Below, piece by piece: positions 19,101 through 34,100 of a stretch of 64,000 nucleotides of DNA (the first letter of the stretch is position 1; the number at the start of each line of letters is the position of its first letter). The position numbers and the translations under genes were made by a program. Source of the DNA: Dactylorhiza incarnata (taxonomy: Eukaryota; Streptophyta; Magnoliopsida; Asparagales; Orchidaceae). Where the stretch lies: assembly GCA_033032865.1 (NCBI GenBank), contig JAWHQI010000264.1:372001-436000 (forward strand), given 5' to 3'. The notes under the pieces are model-generated. The model was not told the origin of the DNA, searched no databases, and saw only the letters and a program-made list of their open reading frames with translations.

Positions 19101-22100
19101 GCCAAGCTTCTTCTCTGATTCCTTGACCAAACCACCCACAGCAAAACAGCCGGAACGACGGGATTTCGTCGTCGTGCGATACTCAGCGACTGTCGAGCAT
19201 CGTGGTTAAGCGATCCCCTCCCAGTGATCGAGTTGCCGCGCCATTCTCCAGCAGCCGCCAAATCGACGATTCCAGTCGTCGTCTGCAAGCAGGAAGCCAA
19301 CCACGCCTCCCCTCCATCGTCGACCCCGCTCATCTTCTCCCTCAGCGCCGACGAGCTAAGACCGCACGTCTCCTCTGCTCCCACCAACACACGTCTCCTT
19401 CCAGCACCGCACACCTCTCTGTCCAGAACCAGCGCAGCTCCGAACGGCAACAACGTCGCTTTCTCCTGCATCTTTCATCGAGCCCTACCACACCGCACGC
19501 CACCTGACATCTTTCGATCGACTGACGCATCATCTCCTACTGGCCTCTTCCTTACCTGCACGCATGCGTCCCCCGCTTTCGTAAAGCCGCCCACGCCTTT
19601 GTTTTTATCGAGCCCAGCGCCTGTTTCCTTATCTTTTCTTTTTGTTTAATTATTATCCTTCTCGCGCCTCATTTCAAGCCTCAATTCACGCCTCATTTAA
19701 TTAGGGCCCTTTAATTATTATCCTTCCCACGCACGCCTCGTTTAATTATTATCCTTCCCAGCAGCACATTTAAGCCCCCCCCCCCCCCCCCACACACACG
19801 CGCGCGCAGAGCAGCCTTCCTTCTTAGCCATGTGCGGATTTTTCCTCGAGCCCTGTGCAGCAACTATTTCAATCACTTAATTAATTTTTAAGTGAATTAA
19901 TTATGTCAGCAATTAATTATGGGGAACATCAAGCTGGGTGTCGCGGAGATTGCTGCCCTCCGTTCGATCGAGGAAATAATGATCTCCTGGGACGCACGCC
20001 TTCGGGACGCCGAAACACGTCGTCAGGAAGCCATGACCACGCTCCTCCACAAACTTGATAATTTGATAGTTGCTCTTCTGCCGAAGATTTCACCTTCGTT
20101 GCCGCCGCCTCTCGCCTTGCAGTCGCCATCTTTGCCGGTCGCTGAAACGCCACCGCTCTTCGCAGCGATTGTTCCTCCGGCCACGTCGACGCTTCTTCTG
20201 TCAGCACTTGCTTCGCCGGCGCCCGCTCCGCCAACCCCGACGGACCCGTTCCTGCCTCCGGCCACATCGCCGCCTCATTTACCGGTCTTTTCTCTGGCCC
20301 CGCTCATGCCGCCCCACTTTGGTCCCCCTTCGTCAGACACCACGGCCACCTCACCGCCTGCAGATCCGTTCATGTTGTCGGTCGTCGCTCCTCCGACCTA
20401 CTTGTTGCAACTGTTCATCATCGCTCCACCGACCTTGCTGAAGCCCTTACTTCCGCCGCTCGACTTTCCAACGACGCCTCCGCTACTCGCCGCCGCCGTC
20501 GTCGCTATGCGATATCATGCATTATTCTGGCGGGAGATCAAGTTGCCCGATAATTCGATCACCACATGGAGTTCGAGCTTGAGGGCAAGCTCGATTTCAA
20601 GGGCGGATGAGATGTTACGAATCGATTACAACTCAACCGCTGGTTATCTATTATTATTATTCAAGTCAACTTATGTGTTGTGTCGCGTTATATCGAGTAG
20701 AGTGTTAGGGTCTTTTAATATTTTAATGTTTTCATGTATTTACGGGTGCGCCACCCGGGGGTTCTATAAGTAGACCCTTAGAGCCTTGTATCTTTTATCA
20801 ATGAAATGAAGTCTAGTTCTTATCCCTTGTTGTGAGATCTTGGTGGCTCTCTCCTCCAACGAGCAACCCCGCCTAGGCAGCCGCGGTTCCGGCTCCACAG
20901 TATCCTCCACCACCGCCATCTTATACGCCTCCGATCACTATCCCGGCGAGTTACTGCAGTTACGGAAGTAGGCCCGTACCAGTTTGATTCTAAAAGGTCG
21001 TGGAAATATCTTTTTTCTTGTAAACTTGTTTTGTCCTTTTTTCCCCTTCAGCGTAGTCCATTTATCTTCTAGATCTACATCATACATCCCAAGACAAACA
21101 TCATTACCAGTATCGACTTCAGATTACACCTTTGTGTGTGAAATTAATGTATCCTTATTACGGCCGTTCTTTTTATTATGGACGAGACCAAATCAAGTAT
21201 AACATCAAAGTTGAGTTCAGACCTATCAGGCACACTAAACCCTAAACCCCCCACTATCAGACTCGACAACAATGTCATATATATTTGTATTAACAATGGT
21301 AAAATTATTGGACGGCTATGATGAATTTGATAGCGTCATCATTAAATTTAAGAATTCCCTTTATGTACACACACAAACATATAATAACATTGTATCTTAA
21401 TAACATTAACATCTAGACAATACCGAATCACAGCCCCGAAGGCCGTATAATTATTTTTCCAATTCATCGTTTAATATTGTGCATACTTTCTACATTGTAT
21501 CAGGTGAAAGAGGTTGATGATTGTATGGAGAAACTTACAAAGAGTCTAATGAAGCTTCAGGTATAATTTAAACATAGCTTATGCTTATGGAACAATTGAT
21601 TAAATGTTGCCTAAATAACTAATTACCCTGCATGCAATAAGTATAATTAAACATAAATCACATGAATTAATGCTAAATTGTTTCCAGGAAGCCAATGAGG
21701 AGACCAAGTCTGTCACCAAGGCCCCTGCAATGAGAGGTAAATTAAGCCCTAATGTTCTTCGGCCTCACTATATGAAGTAGGACAGATTTTTAAAACAAGA
21801 ATTAGGCCGGTGATGTCATGTGGAACGAGTGTTAAGAATAAAATAGACTGATTGTTTTCCCAGGTATATCAAAGTGTAGAAAATGCACCTGCTAGACATG
21901 TTGAAATGTCTTGAATTCTAATCTATTTTTAGGTCATGTCTCCTTGAAATAAATTATTGGGGTTCTTGTTATCACATGTGGACAGAAGTTGTATTTTGGG
22001 AATTTTATTTTCAGAGGTATTTTGGGAAACTCACTTATGCAAACTCCAATAACTAAAAGGTTTATGGTGTGCTAAATTTATATGCCTCATATTACTGCTT

Positions 22101-25100
22101 ATCTCTGCAACCCTAATTTTTCATAGTGACATTTATCGTGGCCTATAACAGCCTTTTCGGATAAACCGCATAATTTCTTGTGTCATGTGATTATTTGTTT
22201 CTTCTTTTTTGTTCAATTATCCCTAGAAAACAACTAGATAACATTTTTTGTCAAAGGATTAGAAATGAGAGTTTATCTTAACTAAGATAACATGGATAAA
22301 AATCGTGCATATTAATTTACTACGAATAAGTTATACACGACAAACAACACACGGCGGAATGAAAGTAAAATGAGAATTCATTAAATCAACCCCATGTTGT
22401 TAGGAGAAGTACAATGATGATGAAGAATTATTGATACTGAATTTGGATTGGTTCCAGCTATCAGGAAAAGGATGCACAAAGAGATGGATGAAGTTGGGAA
22501 AATCGCACGTGCCATCAAAATTAAGTTAGAAGAAATCGATCAAGATGTAAGCTTTATCCTAATAAAAAATGAAAACTTCCTTCCTTACTATTCTACAATG
22601 CAAGCGGTCAATGTTAATTCAGCACGATGTTCCAGAATTTAGCAAACCGGAAGAAACCAGGCTGTGGAAAGGGAACAGCTGTTGACCGGTCAAGAATGTC
22701 CATGACAGTGTAAGATTCCTTTTTTTTTGTTTTTTTTCATTTTGATGTTTTATTTTATAGATTTGATCACTATTAACTTTGATTAATTGCAGTTCCTTGA
22801 AGAAGAAGTTGAAGGATAACCTGAATGACTTTCAGGTACTTCATTTGCTTCTCTAGTTATCATTATTGTAGTCAGAGACGACTAATAAAATGTATTTACT
22901 TCCATTTGTCTAATCATGAAGAGCAAATGGAAACACGACTCAGGCACATCGCAAGGAAAAGTGACCTTTCATCATCCAATGAAATGCTTGTTTGCCACAA
23001 GCACGGTTTCTCAAAGGCCGCGCACGTCAAAGCGTAAATTAATGACCCAATAATATCTGAGATATTGTCCATTTTAGTTTGCTTCAACCCATAAAAAGAT
23101 GAATTACATGATTTTATCATTTTTGTGAACCTACGAGTGCTTCCCAAGAGGTCACCCATCCTAGAATTATTTCCACTCAAAGCACATTTAAATATGAAGT
23201 TCCTAACAAAATTCCACAATTTTATCTAAAAATCCGCTTCTGATATTTGATGGTTCAAATTATTACATAACAACAACAACACTCAAGCATTTATCCCACT
23301 ATAGTGGGGTCGGCTATATGGATCCTCTGTCGCCATTGTGCCCTATCTTTAGTCATAATCTCACTAATGCCTAAGTACATCATGTCTTTCCATATAGTTT
23401 CATTCCAAGTCTTCATTGGTCTACCCCTCCTCCGTTTAACATGCCTAGTGACTAAACTCTCACGACGCCTAACAGGTGCCTCTAATGGTCTCCTTTGTAC
23501 ATGTCCAAACCATCTCAGCCGAGCTTCTCGCATCTCCTCTGCTATTGGTGTCACTCCTGTCTTATCCCTGATACATTTATTCCTAATTTTATCCAGTTTC
23601 GTGTGTCCACACATCCACCTAAGCATTCTCATCTCCGCAACTCCCATTTTGTGTTCATGTACACAATTCACTGCCCAACACTCAGAACCATAGAACGTCG
23701 CTGGTCTAATTGCAATACGGTAAAACTTGCCTTTAAGTTTTAATGGTATTTTACGATCACATAAGATCCCTGACGCGCCTCTGCACTTCAACCAACCTGT
23801 TTGGATTCTATGTATCACACATCTTTATCAACACCTCCATCTTTTTGGACTATCGATCCAAGATATTTAAAGCACTCACTGCGGGAAATATCTTGATCAC
23901 CCAACTTAATAAAGAATAAATTTTTCATTAATTCTGATGTAAGATTCAGTTCATTCATGTACCTCTTTCACCTAGAAGTTTGTCAGCCTACAACCATGTC
24001 ATAAGTTGCTTTGTCCAGGATTATTACCCCAAAGGCACTCTTCACCCCCATTGGATCGCCCTCACTGAATTTGAGTTGCTACATTAATTACCTTTCATGA
24101 CCCAGTAAAATGTTTGTTTGCGCCAAGCCCAGTGAAAATTTAACCCAGAGTCAACAAAGGCATTGAAATGGTCATGTTCAAAGTCAACAGAGGGATTGAA
24201 TGGTCATGTTCAGTTAAGTTTAGGATCACATTAGAGAAAAAACATGTCAATATCAGTGCATCATAAGTGATCAGGGGACCATTTCTTTTACTCAATGAAA
24301 TATACAAATTTCTTCTTTACTGTATAATAAATGCCCAGTGAACTTTCAGAAACTGAGAAAAACTATACAAGATGAATACAGGGAAGTGGTGGAGAGAAGG
24401 GTCTTTACAGGTCAGAATCTCAAATTCCATCGAAGTGTTCTTTTCATATCTATGTATCATTAAGAGTATATAATCTTAATTTTATCTTATTTTGGGAGTA
24501 TCTAACAATTATTTCCTCTCTGTCACATTGAGCAGTCACTGGGACCATGCCAACTGAGGAGGTGAGCTCCACACATGGAAAATTCCATTAATTCTAAATC
24601 TACACACTCTAATTTCTAAGGTCTTAAGCTGAGTTTTTAACTGTGAAAAAACAAAACAGACGATAGACCAACTTATTGAGACCGGTGATAGCGAGCAAAT
24701 ATTTCAGAAGGCTATTAAGGAAATGGGTCGCGGACAGGTTTTTACTAACATGTGACATGATGTTTAATATCTTTGATATTTCTAGGGCAAGATGTCTTGA
24801 CAGGTGGAAGATGATTTCAGGTGATCGAGGCGCTGGAGGAGATTCAGGAAAGGCATGATGCTGTGAGTGAAATCGAGAAGAAACTGCTTGAGCTACAGAA
24901 GGTGCTGTCTGGTTTAAGCTGTTTGGGATAAAAACATATATATTTTTTATAAACGGAAATATCTATCAGGAGGGAATGCCATGAACATATAAAGTAATTA
25001 TTGAAAATTCCTCAGAGATCACACATCATGTAACCAAAGGGGAACTGAAGTTGGAGGAGATATATAAGTTGACAAACTCATTTTCAATTCAAAAGCTTAT

Positions 25101-28100
25101 GCACATTAGTACGGGTCAACCTTATAGTATTTCTATACTAGCATATAATTCTCCTATCCAATATGGAACTAAAGCTATGCTTTCACGAGTCAACAATCCT
25201 CCACTCATATGAGAGCTCTCTACATCGGCCATTATCCTCCATCGAATGAAAAAAAAATTAATATCTTTGGTGGAATCTTCTGGATTTAAATATCTTGCTC
25301 TTTGCAATAAGTATCAAAGAGACTAACATATTCTCCACCATTGTCAGAGCAAAATATTCGTGTCATATAACTTTCTTTTCTAATCTTCAAAAAGCTCGTT
25401 ACAAGGATTTAAGATGTTAAATTTCAATGAAGTTTTTAAAAAATTTAGCCATCTAGAATAAGAAATTAGATAACAAAATTTAGACATGATTGTATCCTAA
25501 ATTCAATTATTTATCCTAAAACTCATCTATTCAAAACATGTGCAAAAAAGGGGAGCCCTGTGCACAAAGCATCCCCGCGTAGTGAGGGTCTGGGGAATGG
25601 TCTCATCACAAGGGTGAAATGTAGGCGAACCTTGCCCTGCATTTTTGCAAGAGGCTGCAAATCTTAAATGAAGTTTTTAAGTTTTTATCTATTCAAAACT
25701 TGTGCAAATCTTAAAATAATTATTGAGTCAAAATCTTAAACATAAAATACATCATCAGTATCACGAGCCTTATTCCAACTATTTGGAGTAAACTTTATCA
25801 ATCTTCATTCTACATTTTTCATTTAGTGCTCCCTAAATGGAATATTATCTTTCTGCCTGATTGTTTCTTTTATGGTTATTAGGTGTTTTCAGACATGGCA
25901 GTTTTAGTTGAAGCACAAGGAGAAATGTTGGATAATATTGAAACACAGGTTTCCTTTTATTCTCTTTACTATGCTGAGTTTCACAAATAGCAAAATGCAT
26001 TTTCATTTTAAATTGATTAATTTTCATGAGTTAACCCATAAGAACATATTTGTTTGCTTTGATTTAGAAGATATACTTTAAACAAGGAGTTTTCAAGTTT
26101 TGGTCAAATGATTATATGAAAATTAATTTCATTATGGATTTTAAACTCTACAAACCCCCCTATAAAATCAATTGAATTGATGATTTCATTTTTACATTAG
26201 AATGAGTGAAAACTAAATCATCCATTTCTAAAACATACTTTCTGTCAATTAGCAACCAAATGAGCTCTTTAAATTTGTCTTACACATCCATGTGTTTCTT
26301 CTTTTAACTCCAACTTGATCTAAATATCACAAGAGACAAGGCTCTAAGGCTGCTTGTCAATGGCCACCAAACTCATGCCCCCAAACCCGTGTGTTCTTAG
26401 GATCCTCCGTTCAAGTCGACCATCATAGGTAGCACAAGATACAAGTGGAAGAAAGACAACTCAAGAATACTCTTATTTCTCGGTATCTTCTTGATTTGGA
26501 TGATGGTAACAAAATAAGAGGTTTCTTCGTCTTTTATAGCTTCACGAATATTTTCCTCCAAAAATACAACTCTCTAGAAGATTCTACACACTAAAGCTAC
26601 GTATAAACTTATACAACCATAGTAGTGTTATCTATACGTCTTTGCAAAACTCATACACTCCTACAGTCACGACGTGACTCTAGAAAGTTCTATACAAATT
26701 CAATAACTACATAAGTTTAGAAATATCCATAAGCTTTATTAACGCTCTCCAATCATAAAGATTAAAACCCCATAAGTAGATAAAATGCTTATAGATAAGT
26801 CATGGACTTGCCATCTGTGACATTCTTCCTTACATGATACCCATATTGCATCCGCAATATTAAATGATTTGATCTACTTCCATATTTTCCAAATAACTTT
26901 CTTCAGCTCCCAACTCACCTCACTCTTGGACTACCTGATGGGGATCGACGAGATGGTGGAGCACGAGCTTTGAGCCCATTCTAGGTTGATTTGTCACCTT
27001 CCATATTTGGCGTCGCTCGATGGATGATCTGGTCCGCGGTTGTGTCCGGATTGTCATTTCGATATTTTTCATGTATTTGTTTTATATATTTAGTGGTTTA
27101 TTTAGTGAGATCGGACAACCATCGTGTACTGTCAATCATAGTCATCCAAGATGGTAGCCCTAAGTCATGTTTTATTATAAATAAGGAGTAGGGGAAACAT
27201 TAATAAGGGATTGCAGATTTTGGAGAGCTTCTTCCCGGAATCCGGCGGTCTTCTCGCGGTGCCGACGCCTAGGTATTATCCCTCTTGTTTCCTTGTATTT
27301 TCTTTGTTAGCCACATCTCTCCCTTACCGTTTCCTGCAAAAAAAACTCCACCAAACAGCCATTATACACAGCAGGACACCCCCAAATAGCCACCCAACCT
27401 TGCAGCCCACTCCATAGTCCATACCACCATCAAATCCTATCCTATTACCTAATCTCCAACAGCCGGTCCCCTCCCAACCACTTCCTGCAGCAGAAACCTC
27501 TGTAAACTGCTTCCTAACACCACCAAACCGCATCCCCACATACAGACGCCCGCCTAAACCTCTGTGCACCCATCTGTAACCCCTCCTAGACATCCCCTGG
27601 GCTGGCTGATCTCTTTTCCATCCATCCTGCTTCAAGTTGTGCCCTATTCTAGCCATTCCAGGCTTGGACGACGCTCCGCCAGCCCACCCTAAACTCTCTT
27701 CAACACCCCCTCAGCCCCAACACTCTTCCCCACCAAAGCAGTCCACAAACACTCCCAGCCCCCATGGGGATGGTGGGTTTTTTTCTACCAATTGGGGCTC
27801 TCCCTTCACCGCCCCCATGGGGATGGTCTACAGGGTTCATAACTACTCCTCTTACTACAGGACGCTTACCTAGCCAACACTTAGATCCGGCTCTACCCAA
27901 ACTTTTTTGGTTCACCCCAACATTCCCCACTTGTCCGATTGTTGCTAAGCAGTTTTTGGATATCAAACGGACCTCCCCGGATGGTAATCTTAATGTGGCC
28001 GATTTACCCTCTTTTGCAATCAGTTTCGTACAGCGCCTGCTGCTCTAGCTAATTGTCCACCTTTCCAAGTGTGATTTCTATGTTATGTATGGCCGCATAC

Positions 28101-31100
28101 AGTCACCATACAGCTAGCTACATCGTTCGGGACAACCACCACCGCATCTACCACCGCCGGATCTCCGCATCATCGCCCTTGGCCTCTTATTTGTGAGTTT
28201 TTATTGTACAGTTCTCTTTTCAGCATTGTTGTACGGAGCTGGACCTTTATATAATTATGGGTGTTTGACATTGCTAGTATATTTGTTCTATGATTGATCA
28301 CCCTTGCAAGATTTTGTCGCTTGTGCGTGTTAGCTTTTGGCCCTCCAAACGGAGGAAGCCTAACTTGCTCACTTGCTAAATTTATTTGTAACTGCTTATG
28401 TTAATTGTGTGAGGTTTATGGTTTAATTATTATTTGTAATTTATTGTCGGATCCTCCATTGCATACATGCATCAGCCTAGAGCATCATTTCCCTGGCACT
28501 ACACCTAGGGTTGCATGCTTAGAGTCCACTTGCACCTAGCCTACCCTACATCACTACTCGTTCAATTAGATGAAGTGCTCACCCTTTAGAGTATAATACC
28601 ACTTCAACAAAACCTGATTTGTTATGATGCACTCCATATCACGAAAGTCTTTATCCAAGTAATGCATGTTGTGGCTCCCATCAGATTGGATTATCTTGTC
28701 CTGATAGAAGGGATTGTACATACTTATTAGAAAACCTAAATGAAACTTGAGCTTCAATAGGAGCATAATTTTATATGTGACAATTGACATTTCCCAGCTA
28801 CCCCCTTGATGACTCGAAAAGGCATTAACAATTATGGACTCACCCATTATACACACACTTATGGAAAAGGATCACATACAACTTTGCCAAAACAATGTCC
28901 CGCACTTAATATATGACGCATCACTGCTTCTCTTCCATCACCGCACAGACTAGTGTAAACACAACCACACAAAGTTTGTTTGCTCATGCTACTCCTTAGA
29001 AAGTTTGTACATCAATAACCTTCTCCTCATAACCAAAGACTACTTCCCCTTAGTGCAATGTAATTCATTCCTACACCAAGATATTCGTTTTTTCTTCCTG
29101 CACATGTTGGAGATAAGCTTTTTTTCTTTTCCATCATGTTGAAACCATGTTTCCTTCCAAGAGTTGTACTCAAGCTAATTGCCAAGCTCGTTAATATGTT
29201 CTAACTAAGCCTTGTCTGAACTTCACCCTTGTTTCCCTTAGGCTCGTCTTTGTCAAGCTAAGGACTTGCAATGAACCAAATTTGTTCTTCCTCCATTCTT
29301 TCTTATCATACTTGATGAGAGATGCCAATTCTTCTTTTGTTGAGCAATCACACATCTTGTTGTCTTTATCACTAAGAAGCACTTTAGGGGAGTTGATCCC
29401 TCGTCACTACCATGATGGTTGTTGTCATCCTTTTATAACTTATGGTATCTTCCTAACACTTTGTTATGGTCTCACACGGCCAATTATCTACGTCGTTAAT
29501 TAGTGTCGTGTCGTCAATCGTAATGTATTTACGTTAGGTGTCTTTTACTAATCGAGTCGACGTTGAGTTCGTAGTGTTTTATTGTTTTGTGCGTTTCTCA
29601 TTATTTTGGGGTTATTTACACTCATGTCACTTGTAATGTTATAAGTAGACCCTTTGGGTCATGTATGAGCCCACGAAATAAATTAACCAAGTTTTCTTTC
29701 TCTTTAAGTTCCCCTCTCTCTCTCTAGTTCTCCCATCTTCTTCCCGTTTTTAGGCTAGGGTTGAGCAAGGCTCCCCTTCTCCTTTCTCTCGCATTATCCA
29801 TAGGTTGAGCTCGGCTCCCCTTATAATACACTTCAGTAGTTGGACCCAACAATCTCCCTCATTATTTTCTTTGTACTTGAGTATTTTGTCCGTCGTTGTG
29901 TCCATTGAAAAATTCATCATGCCCCCATGCTATAATTCGAGCGCATCTCATGTTTTGATAGTCCATGAACTAGAAAAACCCCTATGACATAATTCAGTTT
30001 GTTGCGACGGAATTAGGGTCATGGAATTGGAATTTGCTGTCCAATTTTATTGCTTGGTTGTGCGCTCAAAGGGCGGAATTGGGTTTAGTTCAAAATGAAT
30101 TCCGTTGAAGTCATTTTTGAACTAAATCCATTTTTTTAATATATATATATAGAAATTGGGGAATTTTGCACATGCTCCGTATACATGAATATAGATAAGA
30201 AGTTCTTCACATTAATAATTGTGATATTTTTCTCCATTTAGCCATATATATATGTTTTTTGCGACCCCAATTAACTTTCTCATAATTTGTTGAGTTTGCT
30301 TTGTTCGCCAAAAAATTTGATTGGAGGTAGCCGGTGGTGGCAGTTGCGACACTGAAAAAAATGAAAGTTGTTGGATAGTCCTCAAAATTTCAGGCAAGAT
30401 TATTCTCACTGTCTCGATATCGTAGGTGGTGACGGTTAGTTGATCCGATTTCTGAATTTTTAGAAATCATTGTTGAATCGTAGTTGTTGAAAACACATCC
30501 TTCAAATTTCAGGGAAGCTTTTCTCATCATTCTAAAACTACTCACGGTGATGGTTCATCGATCTAAGCACCATATTACCTACAATCTCCATCGGACCATC
30601 ATTGTCAAAAAATAAAAATAGTCAGATCATCGTCAAATTTTTGGGGAAATTTTTTATCATCGTTCTAAGAACGCTGGTGATGACAATTCATCGAATCAAT
30701 TGTCAGATCTCTTATAATCTCTGTTAGACCGCCATAGCCAAAAAATTTGAAATGCCCTTAAATTTTTTTGGAAGTCTTTATTTATCATTCCGAAATTTCT
30801 TATGGTGGCGGTTCGTCGAACTGATCACTGAATTTCCAACAATTATCGCCAGAATAGTAGAATTTATCGATTACATTTTTGTGCGCTAAATTTCATTGTC
30901 TGGCCAAACAACATAATTAAAATTCAAGTCAATTTTAGTTCATGCAGGAATTAGAATTATTCTCAGATACTGAATTTCATATTCCGTCCAAACGAATGAA
31001 CCCTAATGGAATCGCACTGTGAGATGCGTCTGGTAATCTCATTTGAGCTTAAGAAAATATTTGTAAAAAATGTATGAGCTAAGTGAAGTATATCTGGAAG

Positions 31101-34100
31101 TCATGATATTGAAAGGAGCTTCAAAGAAAGTTAACTTGGCAAAGCAAAAAATACATGTTGTCAATCCATCATACGAAAATGTCATGAGGAAGAAGCACTA
31201 AATAGGGAGAAATGGGAGATCAATTCAGAAGCAACTCTAATAAACAACGAGTCAAACAAAGTAGAATCCACCGCTAAGGAGAGAGCAGAGAATTATATTC
31301 TATAAAGAAAAGTAAGGAAGGTTGCTTAACTGGAGGCTTGCTAGGGATATTGGCAAATGGGGGCCATAGGGCAAGCTTAGAGATGGAGAAAGAACAACAC
31401 CTAGGAGAAAATGATGGTGTTATAAATGAGGGTAAAATAGGAATTAGGATGGTGTTATAGAGTTGAGTGACGGGGGTGGTGGGATATCCTTAAGTCTCCA
31501 TGAGAAGGTGGGAGCAAGGGGAGTAATAGTGTTGGGATATCCTTAAGCCTAGGCAAATTTTATCCACAACTCTATGCTAGCTTAAACCACGAGGTGCAAT
31601 TCCTAAACTCTTTTCAAAGTGGAAAAGATGGTCCAAGAGAAATTTAACTAAAGAGGAGTCTCGAATACGGAGACTGTGGCATTCAATAGTTTCTTTGAAC
31701 GGGTCAAGTTCCACGCAAATAAGAGCATACTAGAGTCGGCACTGTATAACTCGTAATTCGTCGAGATCAAAAATGCTTAAAAAATGGCTATTTGCAGACC
31801 ATTCAGCTCGGCAGTATGGCGGCTATTCGCAGACCTCGCAAGTAGAGTATTGGACATCCTCAAGGAAAAGAACATGGGCGAGTATTCGCGAGTACCCATT
31901 GCAACTCACGAGTATGGGCGAGTAACCTCCCCCCCCCCCCCCGGATTTGTCTATAAATAGACCCCCAGGGGTACCAGGAATGACACTTTGAAAGACGTTG
32001 ACCCCCCTGCCCAGTTTGATACTCACCAAGTTCGCGCTTTCCTAATACCTAGCTCAGCCATTGGTTTTGGAGGGGAAGTTCTTCTAGACTTCCGGGTACG
32101 TGGTGTGATCTCCCTGCTGTTTTACCTGGGGTGTGTTTGTAGACATCTCTCTCTTGCATTAGCCATTAGAGTTGTGGCGTTCAATCGCGGGATCAGTAAC
32201 CTTAGGCTACACCTAGGTCCAAACATTTGGAGTCGGGATTTTCCTGGCTTCAACAGGCATCATGAGTCATGCTAAGGTCAACTTTAATGAACTTAGCAAT
32301 GTGAGTAAATATAGGCTTGAGAAATATAGGTCGTAAGAGTTTAAGGAGAAGGTCATAAATACAAATCCATGTCGGGTTCACAGTAGGTTCTATGTTGACC
32401 TCAAATGAGGGGGGCGCTTAAAATAGGAAATCTTTGATAATTAAATGATCCATAAATCATGCTTTACTGAAATTATTTTGATCTAAAAGTGATATGATCT
32501 TAATTCAGATTCGTAAGCAAAGGGGGAGGATCTCCTAAGGCCGGAGCCTAAACAGAGATCGGAGTCTCCAATGGAGAGGTCCGAGAGTTCCAGGAAAGAG
32601 GGGATAAGGAGGGTTCACACAATACAATTTTCATTCATAATCCCCTTTATGATACATTACACGAGTATATATACCCTTATAGCCACAAGGACATAGCCTT
32701 AAGCGGGAATAGTTACTAATTAACTGACCAATAACTGCTATTAACTGATACTTAACCGCAACCATACAGTTGTTGCATGCAATGGTTTTGTCGCGCCTTT
32801 AATATTCAAAATCCATACGCATGCGGTTATAGCTAGTGCTGGTGGTTATGGTTACCCTATCGCCGAGCGGTTACCTGCTAGTCGGGATCGGTGATCACCG
32901 AGCAGTTACCTGTTAGACAGGATTGGCGATCGCCGAGCAGTTACCTGCTAGGAGGGATCAGCGAACGCCGAGCGGTTACACAGTAATGACTACTTTTGTC
33001 GTTGATACACAATTCAAACAATAAACGGAAAAGGATCGTATCAATTGCCCACTTCTAAGTTCCTTGCCCTCAAGGATCGGAGGATGACTAGCCTCTCTTC
33101 CTCCTGGTGTGATCATTCCAGGTAGCCTCCTCCGTGCTCACGACCTTCACAGGCTTGATGTAGGCATCGGAAAAGCGAGTCATCTTGTCGATGTAGCTCG
33201 AGGCTGGGTACTGCCCTTGAATCTGATGCTTTTCCTACTACATGATTGTCATTGGTTGTAGGGGTGTTAGAACCTGCAGGAGGAGACATAAGAACAACGT
33301 CAGGTGCTCTTCAAAATTGGGCAGATGATGTTGTGCTTCCAACAACATCACACGTTGTCGATAACATGCTCAGATTCCTCGCTTTCCCGCTGATGTGGGT
33401 ATTTCTTTGGACTTCTATCATGTTGGTTGCTAGGGACAATCCGAATGTATTCAATATTTCTAATGAATAAGTTCTCCGGAATGTCATCTTCATGTTTGTT
33501 GATTATTGGTTGCTTTTTGTAAAGGAAGATGAATAGTCCTCTGTTGTCACAGCATCATTATGAATTTGTTCGCTTGCGATTGGGATGAAGTCAGTTTTAG
33601 AGTATCGCCGGCGAGCCTTCATCAGGACAGGATGGGAGTAATTTGCAGACTCACGGTGCACACCGCGTATTGGAATCATGCCGCGGAGCTCCTCCAGTGT
33701 CCTTGATTGCGCCAGTTACATCTCTAGCAGCATTTGATTCATTTCGTCGATGTCCCTTCGCGGAGCTTGATACTTTGATTCGTTGTCCTCCATCGCAGCG
33801 GTGCTCGTAAGTTCGATAGCTCTAATACCACTGCTACGATCTTAATTCAAATTCGTAAGCAAAGGGGAAGGATCTCCAAAGGCCGGAGCCTGAACAGAAA
33901 TCGAATGGAGTGTCCAATGGAGAGGCCCGAGAGTTGCAAGAAATAAAGGATAAGGAGGGTTCACACACAGTACAATTATCATTCACAATCCCCTTCATGC
34001 AGGGGTGGATCTGGGGGGCTGCTCCCCCCCCCCTCCCCACCCCCCCACCCCCCACCCCCTCACAAGAATTTTGCAAAATGGATAGTGGATTTGGATTCCT

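Larger units (their letters stand above)
18554..20981 (+). mobile_element. Complete non-autonomous LTR retrotransposon (LTR 363/369 bp, TSD GTTTG)
   Basis: 5' LTR 18554-18916 and 3' LTR 20613-20981 both start TGTTACGAATCG, and both contain TTCTATAAGTAGACCC and GAGCAACCCCGCC. They differ by a few substitutions and small indels. GTTTG flanks the element on both sides (18549-18553, 20982-20986). The primer binding site TGGTATCAGAGC (18920-18931) is the standard initiator-Met-tRNA complement, three bases after the LTR. A purine-rich AAGGGCGGATGAGA precedes the 3' LTR. The 1.7-kb interior has no protease, RT or integrase, so it depends on a partner element. It is inserted in the sense orientation in intron 2 of the syntaxin gene, so its LTR promoter and poly-A signals face the same way as the host transcript. 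Confidence 0.93.

Noticed and set aside
23304..23743. Plus-strand ORFs of 82-129 codons in intron 7
   Set aside because: Antisense shadows of the RTE LINE reverse transcriptase on the minus strand.
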